Part shown: positions 17,209 through 25,573 of the stretch, in pieces
Layout: every line of letters begins with the position of its first letter
How positions within the stretch are numbered: position 1 is the stretch's first letter
Program-made: the position numbers and the translations under genes
DNA from: CAZZKJ01 sp964654695
Lineage (GTDB): Bacteria; Krumholzibacteriota; Krumholzibacteriia; WVZY01
Assembly (NCBI GenBank): GCA_964654695.1
Contig: CAZZKJ010000010.1
Span: 1-61,333, forward strand
Length of the DNA: 61,333 nt
Reading direction: 5' to 3'
Notes under the pieces: model-generated
Databases searched by the model: none
Told to the model about the DNA's origin: nothing
What the model saw: only the letters and a program-made list of their open reading frames with translations

Positions 17209-18549
17209 TTATGAACTATGATGGGTTTCGAGAAACCTGGTGCTGATATCCCCTTCGATAAATCTTTTATCACGAAGTATGGTTCTTTGAAATCCCAGAG
17301 TACTTTTTACTCCCTCTATGACACATTCTTCAAGAGCCCTATTCATTTTGGATATCGCCTCTTCGCGGTTGAGGCCGTGGCAAATGATTTTTGCAATCAT
17401 TGAATCGTAGAAAGATGTTATCTCATATCCCTGATATACATGCGAATCGACCCTCACTCCCGGCCCTCCCGGGAGGTGGAAAAAACTTATGCGTCCCGGA
17501 CATGGCAGAAAACTCTGCTCGGGGTCTTCGGCATTGATTCTGCATTCCAATGCATGCCCACTGGAGATGATATCTTTTTGCTCGAAGGACAAATGCTCAC
17601 CGGCGGCGACGGAAATCTGTTCTTTTATGAGATCTCTGCCGGTAACCATTTCGGAGACCGGGTGCTCTACTTGTATTCTTGTGTTCATTTCCATAAAGAA
17701 AAATTGATCGCCTTCAACAAGGAATTCCATGGTTCCTGCTGAGTGATAGCCAATGCTTTGCGCTCCCTTGATCGCAGATGCGTAAATGGCTTCGCGAAGA
17801 TCATCTCTCAGCGCCACACACGGCGATTCTTCAAGAAGTTTCTGATGCCTGCGCTGAATCGAGCAGTCTCTTTCACCGAAGTGAACAATACTGCCGTATT
17901 TATCGCCGAGGAGCTGTACCTCTATATGCCTCGGAGCATCGATATACTTTTCCAGATACAGCGAAGGATCTCCGAAGGAGCCTTCTGCCTCCGCCCTGGC
18001 TATTAGAAGGTTGTTCACAAGAGCGTCCGGGCTCTCGGCAATACGCATACCCTTGCCTCCTCCTCCGGCCGCCGCTTTTATCATGATCGGATATCCTATC
18101 GATTCCGCAGCACCAAGGGCATCCTGTTCGGCCCCGATCGGTTCATTAGATCCAGGTATAACCGGTATGCCTGCCTGCATCATCAGATCTTTTGCGGCTG
18201 ATTTGTTGCCCATTCGGTCAATAATATCAGGGGAAGGCCCTATCCATGAGATATTACTGGATTCGCAAATCTCCGCGAACTCGGAATTCTCTGCCAGGAA
18301 ACCGTAGCCGGGATGGACCGCGTCGGCCCCCGAGATTTCAGCTGCGGATATAACAGCATTATAATTGAGATAGCTCTGTGCAGGCGGCGGCGGTCCAATG
18401 CAAACGGCTTCGTCCGCGAATTTTACATGCAGCGATTCCTCATCAGCTTCGCTGTGCACGGCAACGGTAGCTATTCCCATTTCTTTGCAAGCTCTTATCA
18501 CCCGCAGGGCTATCTCGCCGCGGTTTGCTACGAGTATCTTTGTAAACAT
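17209..18549 (-). CDS. accC: Acetyl-CoA carboxylase, biotin carboxylase subunit
   Basis: An ATP-grasp enzyme that carboxylates biotin on AccB, the first half-reaction of malonyl-CoA synthesis. The 446 aa include the N-terminal MFTKILVANRGEIALRVIRA, the glycine-rich ATP loop AAGGGGKGMR and the catalytic stretch FMEMNTRIQVEHPVSE. Length and motifs are ordinary. It usually follows accB directly; here a pilus ATPase gene of 1.1 kb separates the two, all on the same strand. Confidence 0.97.
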   Translation of the reverse strand: MFTKILVANRGEIALRVIRACKEMGIATVAVHSEADEESLHVKFADEAVCIGPPPPAQSYLNYNAVISAAEISGADAVHPGYGFLAENSEFAEICESSNISWIGPSPDIIDRMGNKSAAKDLMMQAGIPVIPGSNEPIGAEQDALGAAESIGYPIMIKAAAGGGGKGMRIAESPDALVNNLLIARAEAEGSFGDPSLYLEKYIDAPRHIEVQLLGDKYGSIVHFGERDCSIQRRHQKLLEESPCVALRDDLREAIYASAIKGAQSIGYHSAGTMEFLVEGDQFFFMEMNTRIQVEHPVSEMVTGRDLIKEQISVAAGEHLSFEQKDIISSGHALECRINAEDPEQSFLPCPGRISFFHLPGGPGVRVDSHVYQGYEITSFYDSMIAKIICHGLNREEAISKMNRALEECVIEGVKSTLGFQRTILRDKRFIEGDISTRFLETHHSS

Positions 18550-18588
18550 GGATCAGAAGATATCATAGAGAAGGTTGATTTGCAAACC

Positions 18589-19725
18589 CTAGAGTTCTTT
18601 GGCTGTTTCCTGATCGTTCTGGGTTTTCTCGAAATCTTTCCAGGACTGGTCGGTGGTGGCCTGTATGCCCTTGAGTCTAAGCATGAATTCGTGGGGATTT
18701 GTAGTCGCCTGTAAAGCGTCTTCCAGCGAGATTATATCTTCCTGGTACAGCTTCATAAGCGATTGATCAAAAGTCTGCATTTTATGCTGGGTAACACCTT
18801 CCCGCATCGCTTTCTGAATCAGTGAGGTTTTTTCCGGATCTAACAGACAATCTTTTATAGTGCTGGTTGAGATCATGACTTCCACGGCGGGCACTCGCCA
18901 GGTTCCGTTTTTGCGTGGAACCAAACGCTGGCTTATAACAGATTGAAGCGTTGACGCCAGCAGAAAACGAATATCCTGATGCTGGTGGGGCGGGAAAAAT
19001 GATATGACTCTGTTGACCGTTTGCATGGCATTTACCGTGTGAAGGGTGGTTAGAACGAGATGCCCGGTGTCCGCGGCTTTGAGAGCGATTTCCATGGTTT
19101 CGGCATCTCTCACCTCGCCGATCATTATGACATTGGGATCCTGCCTGAGGATGTGACGGAGAGCCTCGTTAAAAGATGCAGTGTCGCTTCCAACTTCCCT
19201 TTGGTTTATGATGCTCTTTTCGTCCCGGTGAAGGAACTCGACCGGGTCTTCAATCGTAATAACCGATGCGCATAAATTGCGGTTTATTTCCTGTATCATC
19301 GCCGCCAGTGTCGTTGATTTTCCACTGCCCACGGTTCCCGTAACCAGAATCAGCCCGCGTGGTCTCAAGGCCAAATCCTTGACTATTGGAGGAAGCTGCA
19401 GTTCATCAACAGCTTTGATTATGACCGGCACATGTCTGAAAACCATCGATATAGAGCTTCTCTGAACATAGAAATTTGCCCGGAATCGTGCAAGACCGGT
19501 CACACCGAATGCAAAATCAATCTCTCTCGTGCTCTCGAATTTCTCCTTTTGAAGAGGGGTTAGGACCTGTTTGGCTACTTCTTCCATTTCGCGGGGGTTC
19601 GGCAAAGGAAAATCCGACCTCTGCAGCTTGCCGTTTACCCTGAAAACCGGTGGAATACCTGCTTTTATATGGAGATCGCTGGCTCCAATGGCTATCATCT
19701 CTTCCAACAACAGCTTTATGTTCAT
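18589..19725 (-). CDS. PilT/PilU-family pilus retraction ATPase, second copy
   Basis: A 378-aa cytoplasmic secretion-type ATPase. The N-terminal domain begins GASDLHIKAG, Walker A is GTVGSGKST, and the Asp and His boxes (ITIEDPVEFLH; LVLTTLHTVNAMQTVNR) are intact. The C-terminal retraction motif AIRNLIRE of PilT is absent. The region reads STIKDCLLDPEK, then QTFDQSLMKLY and a degraded tail, as in PilU. I therefore read it as an accessory motor working with the canonical PilT at 60747-61333. It lies between accB and accC, 17 bp from accB, an unusual place for a pilus gene. Confidence 0.9.
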   Translation of the reverse strand: MNIKLLLEEMIAIGASDLHIKAGIPPVFRVNGKLQRSDFPLPNPREMEEVAKQVLTPLQKEKFESTREIDFAFGVTGLARFRANFYVQRSSISMVFRHVPVIIKAVDELQLPPIVKDLALRPRGLILVTGTVGSGKSTTLAAMIQEINRNLCASVITIEDPVEFLHRDEKSIINQREVGSDTASFNEALRHILRQDPNVIMIGEVRDAETMEIALKAADTGHLVLTTLHTVNAMQTVNRVISFFPPHQHQDIRFLLASTLQSVISQRLVPRKNGTWRVPAVEVMISTSTIKDCLLDPEKTSLIQKAMREGVTQHKMQTFDQSLMKLYQEDIISLEDALQATTNPHEFMLRLKGIQATTDQSWKDFEKTQNDQETAKEL

Positions 19726-19741
19726 GGACTTGCCTTATAAC

Positions 19742-20209
19742 TTATTTGGTTTCAACAGCAAAAAGCGGCTGACCGTATTCCACGGGCTGGGCATTTTCAA
19801 TGTACACCTGGCGAATAATACCGCTAAAATCCGACCCGATCTCATTCATTAACTTCATCGCCTCTACGATGCACACCGTCTGGCCCACCGAAACCCCCTG
19901 GCCGACATCTATGAACGGTTCGGCGTCGGGGGCGGGCGCGCGGTAGAATGTACCCACCATGGGTGATTTGATCTGTTTCAAGTTTGATGCCAGATCGCCG
20001 GACCCGGGGGAATTTGGTTCCTGCAAAGAAGATTCCTGGCCGCTGCGCTGTGGACCGGAGGCATTCGCCCTGATGGGTTCTATGGAGTGACCGCTCGTTA
20101 GAAAATCCTTGGTAATTCTTATCTTGCGTTTGCCTTCCCAGACTTCAAGCTCCGCTATAGAGCTGCTCTCGACCAGCTGGATGAGCTCTTCAATCTCTTC
20201 TTTTCGCAT
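19742..20209 (-). CDS. accB: Biotin carboxyl carrier protein of acetyl-CoA carboxylase
   Basis: A 155-aa carrier that holds biotin for AccC and the carboxyltransferase. The N-terminal helix is followed by a Pro/Ser/Gln-rich linker (about 38-75) and the C-terminal biotinyl domain. Biotin attaches to K119 in the motif EAMKLM. The gene lies 22 bp downstream of efp, the frequent efp-accB-accC arrangement, here broken by the pilus ATPase gene after accB. Confidence 0.96.
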   Translation of the reverse strand: MRKEEIEELIQLVESSSIAELEVWEGKRKIRITKDFLTSGHSIEPIRANASGPQRSGQESSLQEPNSPGSGDLASNLKQIKSPMVGTFYRAPAPDAEPFIDVGQGVSVGQTVCIVEAMKLMNEIGSDFSGIIRQVYIENAQPVEYGQPLFAVETK

Positions 20210-20230
20210 AAATTCCTCCTTGGAGAATCT

Positions 20231-20788
20231 TCAAACCCTGGTAACGTATTTCCCGGTTCTCGTATCGATTCTCAACATGTCCCCCTCTTCAATAAACAAC
20301 GGGACGTTCACCGTCAGCCCGGTTTCTAAAGTCGCCGGTTTGCTGCCACCCTGGGCGGTGTCTCCCTTGATTCCCGGATCGGTTTGCTCAACTTCCAATT
20401 CCACGAAATTTGGAAGTTCAATAAGAAGCACCTTGTCGTTTTCCATCAGCAATGTGATATCCATATTTTCTTTTAAATATCCTTTCATTTCCTCAACCAT
20501 CGATTGGGGCAACGGGATCTGATCGTAGGTCTCTTTGTTCATCATATAAAACATGCCACCGCTATTATACAGGTATTGAAAATCTCTTTTTTCCACCCTG
20601 ACTTCTACAACCCTCTCGCCTGCTCTGAATGTATTATCTTTGACCTGTCCGGTCAGCAGGTTTTTTATTTTGGTCCTGACGAACGCGCCGCCTTTACCGG
20701 GTTTGACATGCTGGAATTCGACTATTATCCAATACTCGCTGCCGATATTGAGAATCATTCCATTTCGAAAATTGCTGGTATCCGCCAT
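20231..20788 (-). CDS. efp: Translation elongation factor P
   Basis: A 185-aa factor that relieves ribosomes stalled at polyproline. The three beta-barrel domains are present. The tip loop reads PGKGGAF with K32 in the modified position, so lysine-type modification (EpmA-like) is possible; no modifying enzyme is seen here. The ATG at 20788 is chosen because GAGGAG lies just upstream and the protein then begins MADTSNFRNG like other EF-P proteins. The same frame is open another 18 codons upstream. Confidence 0.96.
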   Translation of the reverse strand: MADTSNFRNGMILNIGSEYWIIVEFQHVKPGKGGAFVRTKIKNLLTGQVKDNTFRAGERVVEVRVEKRDFQYLYNSGGMFYMMNKETYDQIPLPQSMVEEMKGYLKENMDITLLMENDKVLLIELPNFVELEVEQTDPGIKGDTAQGGSKPATLETGLTVNVPLFIEEGDMLRIDTRTGKYVTRV

Positions 20789-20878
20789 AAACATTCTCCT
20801 CATCCGCTTTATTGATTTCGCCGGCAATCGGGCGATCATCAAAACGGTTCTATTAATCGACTTTTTTGCTATTCAAGG

Positions 20879-20907
20879 AAACTACAACGGCAGGAGGTAT
20901 TTGTCAA
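20879..20907 (-). promoter_or_regulatory. Probable sigma-70-type promoter of the efp-accB-pilus ATPase-accC operon
   Basis: On the minus strand TTGACA (20907-20902), a 17-nt spacer, then TAGTTT (20884-20879). The -35 box is perfect and the -10 box is moderate. The leader to the efp ATG would be about 85 nt. The pilus ATPase may thus be made from a housekeeping promoter. Confidence 0.55.
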
Positions 20908-20914
20908 AACGCTT

Positions 20915-21928
20915 TTATTCTTCAGTGCTTTTGAGCCATTTCTTGAACATCTCAAGATTGCCCCGTTCATTGAAGATCTTTTTCGCGGAATGGGATTGTT
21001 CGGTATCCGCATCGGAGTTTTTTTCGCCGGTTTTTTCGGATTCTTGAGATTTATACGCCGCATCATTCTGCTGAGGATCTTTATCGGCACTGTCGGCTTC
21101 CGTTTCAAGAATCTCGTCGAGTACAATTGTGCCGGGCTCCTCCCCCGATTGTGCGCCGGCGCCGTCTCCGGTCCATCCCTTCCGGCGGGAATCGGGTGAA
21201 GAATCGTCATCCAGATCGCTGCCGGTCGAACCGGAAGCTGCAATTTTCCCGGCTTTATCGCTTCCAGCCTCTTCCATGCCCAACTCTTTAAGCTTTTCTC
21301 TGATTATCTCGTTTTCCGGATCTTTGTTAAGGACCTCTTTAAAGATCTTGGCCGCTTTGGCCTTGTAGCCTTGTGATGCAAAAATATCGGCCAGAGTAAC
21401 CGTCGCAAGTTCATCCGAAGTCGCCGCATCCCCGGTTGAATGCAGATTGATTTCATTGCCTTCGAATCCATCTTCCACGATGGGCTTAAGGTCGAGAATC
21501 TCTTCATCCTCCAAATCTTCCAGTTCAACCGTCTTTTCCAGTATTTCCTTGTTTTCCGGGTCAAGCTCGAGAATCCGGTTGAAAAACGCTGCTGCCTTTG
21601 ACTGATCGCCTTTCGCGGATAGAATCAAACCCAGGTATTTCAAGGCAACCAGATTCTCCGGATCCAGGCCGAGTACGTATTCGAAGGATTCCTCGGCTTC
21701 TTCGAACTTTGATGAATCATAAAGACATTTACCCAGAACTACATGCCCGCTGGCATATTCGGGATGAATCAACAGTCCCCTGCGGCATATCTCTATCGCT
21801 TCATCATTCCGGCCTATTTTCCGGCAGGCATCCGCCAAAGGCGCGAAAACGCAGCTTTGCGGAGCTTGCCTGTATCTCTCGAAAAGGCGGTCTATTTCTG
21901 TTTCGTCAACAATATTGTTATCGCCCAT
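20915..21928 (-). CDS. TPR-repeat protein with acidic C-terminal region
   Basis: 337 aa, no signal peptide or membrane helix seen, so probably cytoplasmic. Four to five TPR units fill about 5-220 (for example FAPLADACRKIGRNDEAIEIC and LGKCLYDSSKFEEAEESFEYVL). A low-complexity acidic tail rich in Asp, Glu, Ser and Lys follows (about 235-315), then a short basic end. The gene follows a 334-bp gap with no convincing gene. No function can be assigned; such proteins are usually protein-interaction scaffolds. Confidence 0.78.
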   Translation of the reverse strand: MGDNNIVDETEIDRLFERYRQAPQSCVFAPLADACRKIGRNDEAIEICRRGLLIHPEYASGHVVLGKCLYDSSKFEEAEESFEYVLGLDPENLVALKYLGLILSAKGDQSKAAAFFNRILELDPENKEILEKTVELEDLEDEEILDLKPIVEDGFEGNEINLHSTGDAATSDELATVTLADIFASQGYKAKAAKIFKEVLNKDPENEIIREKLKELGMEEAGSDKAGKIAASGSTGSDLDDDSSPDSRRKGWTGDGAGAQSGEEPGTIVLDEILETEADSADKDPQQNDAAYKSQESEKTGEKNSDADTEQSHSAKKIFNERGNLEMFKKWLKSTEE

Positions 21929-22262
21929 TACAGATTCCCGTCGCTCCAGGCTCTTTTGGCCGTTGTTAGGGTTGCATCATGCTAAATGCAAGCGCAATTT
22001 TCACTCGTCTCCCAATGCTAACCGTCCGGAATCCGGATTCTACAAAACGGCGGCCATAACATTTAACAGTTAAATACTTTGAAGAAGCCTCACTATGGTT
22101 TCGCTCCGGCTGTGGGCATTGTGAGCGTTTCCATTTATGCACTTCTTGTGCCAAGGGACCGGTGTTGAGCAACGGATAAAGGGGCAGAGCGCCCGATCTC
22201 AGGGGGCTTTAACCCTATACCCAAACAGGCATCTCGATATACTCCGGATCTCACAGAGATTA
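21929..22262. other. 334-bp gap: sigma-54-like element and a possible transposase remnant
   Basis: No convincing gene. On the minus strand a sigma-54-like TGGCAC-N6-TGC lies at 22153-22139. Downstream of it an open frame (22172-21966, TTG start) reads CPQP, then KCYGRRFVESGF, resembling the zinc-ribbon start of IS1-type transposases with one cysteine of each pair lost. A palindrome TTTAACTGTTAAA and the repeat CCGGATTCCGGA also lie here. The stretch is best read as regulatory sequence mixed with decayed mobile DNA. Confidence 0.3.
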
Positions 22263-23276
22263 TTATTCATATCTAAAGGTTTCGGCCAGGGCAAGAAGTT
22301 CTCTGAACAGCGGATTCTTATCGCTTCCCGGCGCGTAAACCAGTAGATCGACCGTCCATAGGAGATTCTTTTTTTCATCAAAAATAAAGAAAGTCTTATA
22401 GCACCCTCCGGCCGTTGAACGAGTATTGAGCCAGTATCCACTCATCTTTATGCATGAATATGGCCCGAGCTTCGCACCGCTAAAAACGACCCTCGTCGAA
22501 TCCATGGCATCTCCGTCATATCTTTCATAAACATAATTGGCCCTAATATCGAACAGCTTCTTTTCATCAGCCTGCGTGAGTGGCCGCTTCCATTCGCTCC
22601 AAAAGATTCCCAGGCTCCTTGTTGGAGCCTGGCGCATGAGTTCTATTCCGGGAGGCCTGCTTGCATCGCTCATCAACTTGTATAGAGTAGGTACTTCAAT
22701 CACGAATCCATATTTATTGAAAAGATCCCTTCCCAGCTTGTTATCTGCGTATTCATGAAAAAACCGCCGAAGACGCTTGCGACAGCTTGACTCGATGATA
22801 TCGGGTAGTTCTTTTCCGCGCTCTTCAATGATATTCAACAGTTCATCATCAGAACGCCCCGTAATTATCAACGTCATCTGGCCTGGAGCCGGGCGATTCT
22901 CGCGCTTGAAGATGAACGCAGAACCTTCCGATACCTTTTTGATACCCGAATCTCCCAGAAGGTTCGCAATTAACTGGCCGACGTCGTTCATCCGGTCGGC
23001 AACACCGAGGATCACTATAGTTTTAAAAGTGGGAAAATCCGGCAGGTTCCCGGCTTTGACAACCGATAAAGTGAACTGCTTTTCTTGAGACGTGTAGAAA
23101 TCCATATCGCCGCCCAACTCCGCCATAATCGGGGGCATAAACCTGCTGTTCCTGCCGTCCTCGGTAACCACGAGAACCTCGGAATAAGATCCCACGGGCG
23201 GAATAGCCGTTTCACGGCAGCTTGCAAATGGAAAACTTGTGGTTAGAACAAGAAAAAATATCGAAAGGTTTTTCAT
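22263..23276 (-). CDS. DUF4837-like exported lipoprotein
   Basis: 337 aa with a short signal peptide ending in FASC (Cys 20), a lipobox-like site. The body opens GSYSEVLVVTEDG and contains YTSQEKQFTLSVVKAGNLPDF-like and ANLLGDSGI segments that resemble the DUF4837 family, known mainly from Bacteroidetes; I am moderately sure of this match. Function is unknown. The gene follows the ECF sigma/anti-sigma pair by about 90 bp and may belong to the same envelope-stress transcript. Confidence 0.7.
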   Translation of the reverse strand: MKNLSIFFLVLTTSFPFASCRETAIPPVGSYSEVLVVTEDGRNSRFMPPIMAELGGDMDFYTSQEKQFTLSVVKAGNLPDFPTFKTIVILGVADRMNDVGQLIANLLGDSGIKKVSEGSAFIFKRENRPAPGQMTLIITGRSDDELLNIIEERGKELPDIIESSCRKRLRRFFHEYADNKLGRDLFNKYGFVIEVPTLYKLMSDASRPPGIELMRQAPTRSLGIFWSEWKRPLTQADEKKLFDIRANYVYERYDGDAMDSTRVVFSGAKLGPYSCIKMSGYWLNTRSTAGGCYKTFFIFDEKKNLLWTVDLLVYAPGSDKNPLFRELLALAETFRYE

Positions 23277-23365
23277 ATTCTAAAACATACTATAACCTTC
23301 GTAGATCCGGCAAAGAGAAAAAAGTCACTGTAGACGGGGGCTCTTACGGTTCATCGCCTCAGCGA

Positions 23366-24070
23366 TCAGGGGCTTTCTTCCTGGCACTGCCTGAGGTATT
23401 GCTGCAGGACCTCTATTTGTTGCTCCATGCGGTGCATCCGGTGCCGCAACCTCATGTTTCTCAATTTGGAATACACGAGGGAATCAGGATTTAAAACCCC
23501 TGTGAAGCTGTCGCTGTCTATAGGATGGTATGAATCGACTTCATCACGCGAGACAGGATTGCCCTGGGAAACCAATTGCCCGGTGATCCCGCTGAATGAT
23601 GAAAGGCCGGGGGAAGGGCGGGACCAGGAATCCGGCATATATGCGTCTGCGCTCGCGGGAGCCGAAGAATAATCCGCTGCCTGCCGGCGGTTTTGTTTGG
23701 AAAAGCCGGAGAATATCGGAAAAGAATTCAATATGAAATAGCCGCTTATCAAAACGATTGCGAAGCCGGCGGCTGCTCCCGCAGCGAACCGCATGTTCCA
23801 ATGTTTTATCAAGCTGCCTTGAGCGGCGAGCTTTCTTCCGGCGGTATTTTTCTCTCTAGCCAGGCGGAGGCGGACCTGCCAGTTGAAATCACCGCCTGGT
23901 TTTACCGGATCAAGTCCGCGCAGGATGGAAAGGCTTCGCTTTAGAGACGAGGCATCCCGCTCACAGCCGGGACACTCAGCGAGATGAGTTTCCAGCAGAA
24001 TCCTGTTGCTCTCCGACAGGTTTTTATCGATGAATTCGAAAATCAGCTTTTTGGCTTTATTGCACCGCAT
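23366..24070 (-). CDS. Anti-sigma factor with zinc-finger domain
   Basis: 234 aa. The N-terminal anti-sigma zinc motif H29-x3-C33-x2-C36, with C3, is the ZAS signature that clamps ECF sigma factors. One membrane helix follows (about 90-112), then a Ser/Pro-rich periplasmic region and a helical C-terminus (RHRMHRMEQQIEVLQQYLRQ) likely to form a coiled coil. It lies 12 bp downstream of the sigma gene, so it is almost certainly its membrane-bound inhibitor. Release probably needs proteolysis, as for RseA. Confidence 0.85.
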   Translation of the reverse strand: MRCNKAKKLIFEFIDKNLSESNRILLETHLAECPGCERDASSLKRSLSILRGLDPVKPGGDFNWQVRLRLAREKNTAGRKLAAQGSLIKHWNMRFAAGAAAGFAIVLISGYFILNSFPIFSGFSKQNRRQAADYSSAPASADAYMPDSWSRPSPGLSSFSGITGQLVSQGNPVSRDEVDSYHPIDSDSFTGVLNPDSLVYSKLRNMRLRHRMHRMEQQIEVLQQYLRQCQEESP

Positions 24071-24082
24071 TGTTGTATCTCC

Positions 24083-24712
24083 TTAGAAGTCGACCCCTCT
24101 TTGCAGCAGAGGTTCGAGGATTTTCCTGAAGCAGGTCCGGGCTCTGTTGATTCTGGAGCGAACCGTACCCAGCTTCAATCCGGTGGCAGCAGCAATCTCT
24201 TCATATGACAGTTCGTTCACTTCCCTTAAGACAAAACTCGTTCTATAATTCTCCGGAATCTTCTGAATCGCTGAATTGATTATTGCACTCAATTCCTTGT
24301 CATTGTACTTTTCATCGGGCCCCCGTTTTTCCGAAGCCAGGTCTACCGCCTGGATTTCTTCTTCTTTGCTTCCCGCCAGCTCCCTGATGGGGAAAAAATG
24401 GGGAGATCTTTTCTTCGAGCGGATACTGTTTCTAAAAAGATTCGTCGCTATAGTATAAAGCCAGGTTGAAAATCTGGCGATCGTCTTGTATTTTTCAGCA
24501 TGTATGAACGCCTTGACGAATGCTTCCTGGGCAATTTCTTCCGCTTCCTCATAATTGCCGCACATACGAAAAACATAATTGAACAACCGATCCCTGTGCC
24601 TGTCGACTAGCAGATCGAAACAGGCGTTATTCCCTTTCTGGACAAGCAGCATCAGCTCCTCGTCGCTCAGGTCCTTCCATTTATCCTTGTCGCGAAACAG
24701 GTTAGGATTCAT
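24083..24712 (-). CDS. ECF-type RNA polymerase sigma factor (RpoE-like)
   Basis: 209 aa with region 2 (FDLLVDRHRDRLFNYVFRM, then EEAEEIAQEAFVKAF) and region 4 with its helix-turn-helix (LSYEEIAAATGLKLGTVRSRINRAR). This is the layout of group 4 (extracytoplasmic function) sigma factors, close to RpoE/SigW types. It is followed by its probable anti-sigma factor. The insertion between regions 2 and 4 (about 95-135) is slightly longer than usual. Confidence 0.93.
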   Translation of the reverse strand: MNPNLFRDKDKWKDLSDEELMLLVQKGNNACFDLLVDRHRDRLFNYVFRMCGNYEEAEEIAQEAFVKAFIHAEKYKTIARFSTWLYTIATNLFRNSIRSKKRSPHFFPIRELAGSKEEEIQAVDLASEKRGPDEKYNDKELSAIINSAIQKIPENYRTSFVLREVNELSYEEIAAATGLKLGTVRSRINRARTCFRKILEPLLQRGVDF

Positions 24713-24733
24713 ACTGGCGCCTTTGTTCTTGTC

Positions 24734-24762
24734 CTTATACTCCGAGTCAATAATAAAGTTCC
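24734..24762 (-). promoter_or_regulatory. Possible autoregulated ECF promoter
   Basis: On the minus strand GGAACTT (24762-24756) matches the -35 element typical of RpoE-like promoters. After a 16-nt spacer comes TATAAG (24739-24734). It sits between the stop of the upstream lipoprotein gene and the sigma gene ATG, where an autoregulated sigma promoter is expected. The -10 part does not match the RpoE consensus well. Confidence 0.4.
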
Positions 24763-24763
24763 C

Positions 24764-25573
24764 TCACCCCGGGCCCGCAGATGCGATTGACAGCTTAACT
24801 CTCCATTCGCGCTCCAAAACCGATATGGTTATTCCCTTTAAGGATTTATAATTACCCGACCATTCATAGGACGCTTCCAGATTCACTATTTTGCCTTCGT
24901 TGAATTCGACCGGAATCGAAATACGGCTCAGCTTGAGCTTCTTGCCGGCCGCCTCGCAACGAAATTCCCTTCCCTCGAATAAACCTTTGAGCACTGCGCG
25001 TTCGGACGAAACATCGACGTTCAAGTTTTCCAGGATTTTGCATGCTTGACCCGTACCTAAAATGATACGCATAATCAATTCCGCATCGCTCCTAAGACCC
25101 GAATTCTTCGAGATAAACGACCTGGCCTCGCCACCTTCATAATACTCCCCTCTTTCCCTATCTATGATTCTCAGGAAGCCGGGAGATATAACGATGGATA
25201 AATCCTCATGGCGGCTGCCAAATACTGAAGAACTGGCAAAATCAAATACCGCTGATAACGGGCGGGCCGTGTGCCCGGATTCTTTGGAAGACCCCGCCGT
25301 CCGGTCGGAGGATCCATCAGTCTCTTGAACCACAAGGAGCTTATAAGCGCCGCCGAGGCGGTTTTGTTCGATATCGAGACGGGCCTTTCCTGAAAATACA
25401 TAAGGCACGGCAGGGAAGCTGTTCGAATAAATGAAATCAAGAACAGCACAGGCGTCTTCTTCCGGTCTTCCGGCGCGCAGTTCTGTTCGGGAACAGGCAA
25501 AAACGAAAAAAAGCAGCGCCAGAAAAACAGCTATTGCTATACTCCGCTCATGATTAGCAAATGAAACGGGCAA
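24764..25573 (-). CDS. DUF4292-like outer-membrane-type lipoprotein
   Basis: 269 aa with a signal peptide and a good lipobox VFAC (Cys 27). The body resembles LolB/LolA-like beta-rich lipoproteins of the DUF4292 type: an early SGKARLDIE-type strand, a central DLSIVISPGFLRIIDRERGEYYEGG segment, and a late EFRCEAAGKKLKLSRISIPVEF. The assignment is tentative. It begins 1 bp after the stop of the large TPR gene and is probably co-transcribed with it. Confidence 0.68.
   Translation of the reverse strand: MPVSFANHERSIAIAVFLALLFFVFACSRTELRAGRPEEDACAVLDFIYSNSFPAVPYVFSGKARLDIEQNRLGGAYKLLVVQETDGSSDRTAGSSKESGHTARPLSAVFDFASSSVFGSRHEDLSIVISPGFLRIIDRERGEYYEGGEARSFISKNSGLRSDAELIMRIILGTGQACKILENLNVDVSSERAVLKGLFEGREFRCEAAGKKLKLSRISIPVEFNEGKIVNLEASYEWSGNYKSLKGITISVLEREWRVKLSIASAGPG

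Noticed and set aside
21966..22172. A 68-aa minus-strand frame as a functional gene
   Set aside because: TTG start without a ribosome site, and the apparent zinc-ribbon cysteines are incomplete; kept only as a possible remnant.
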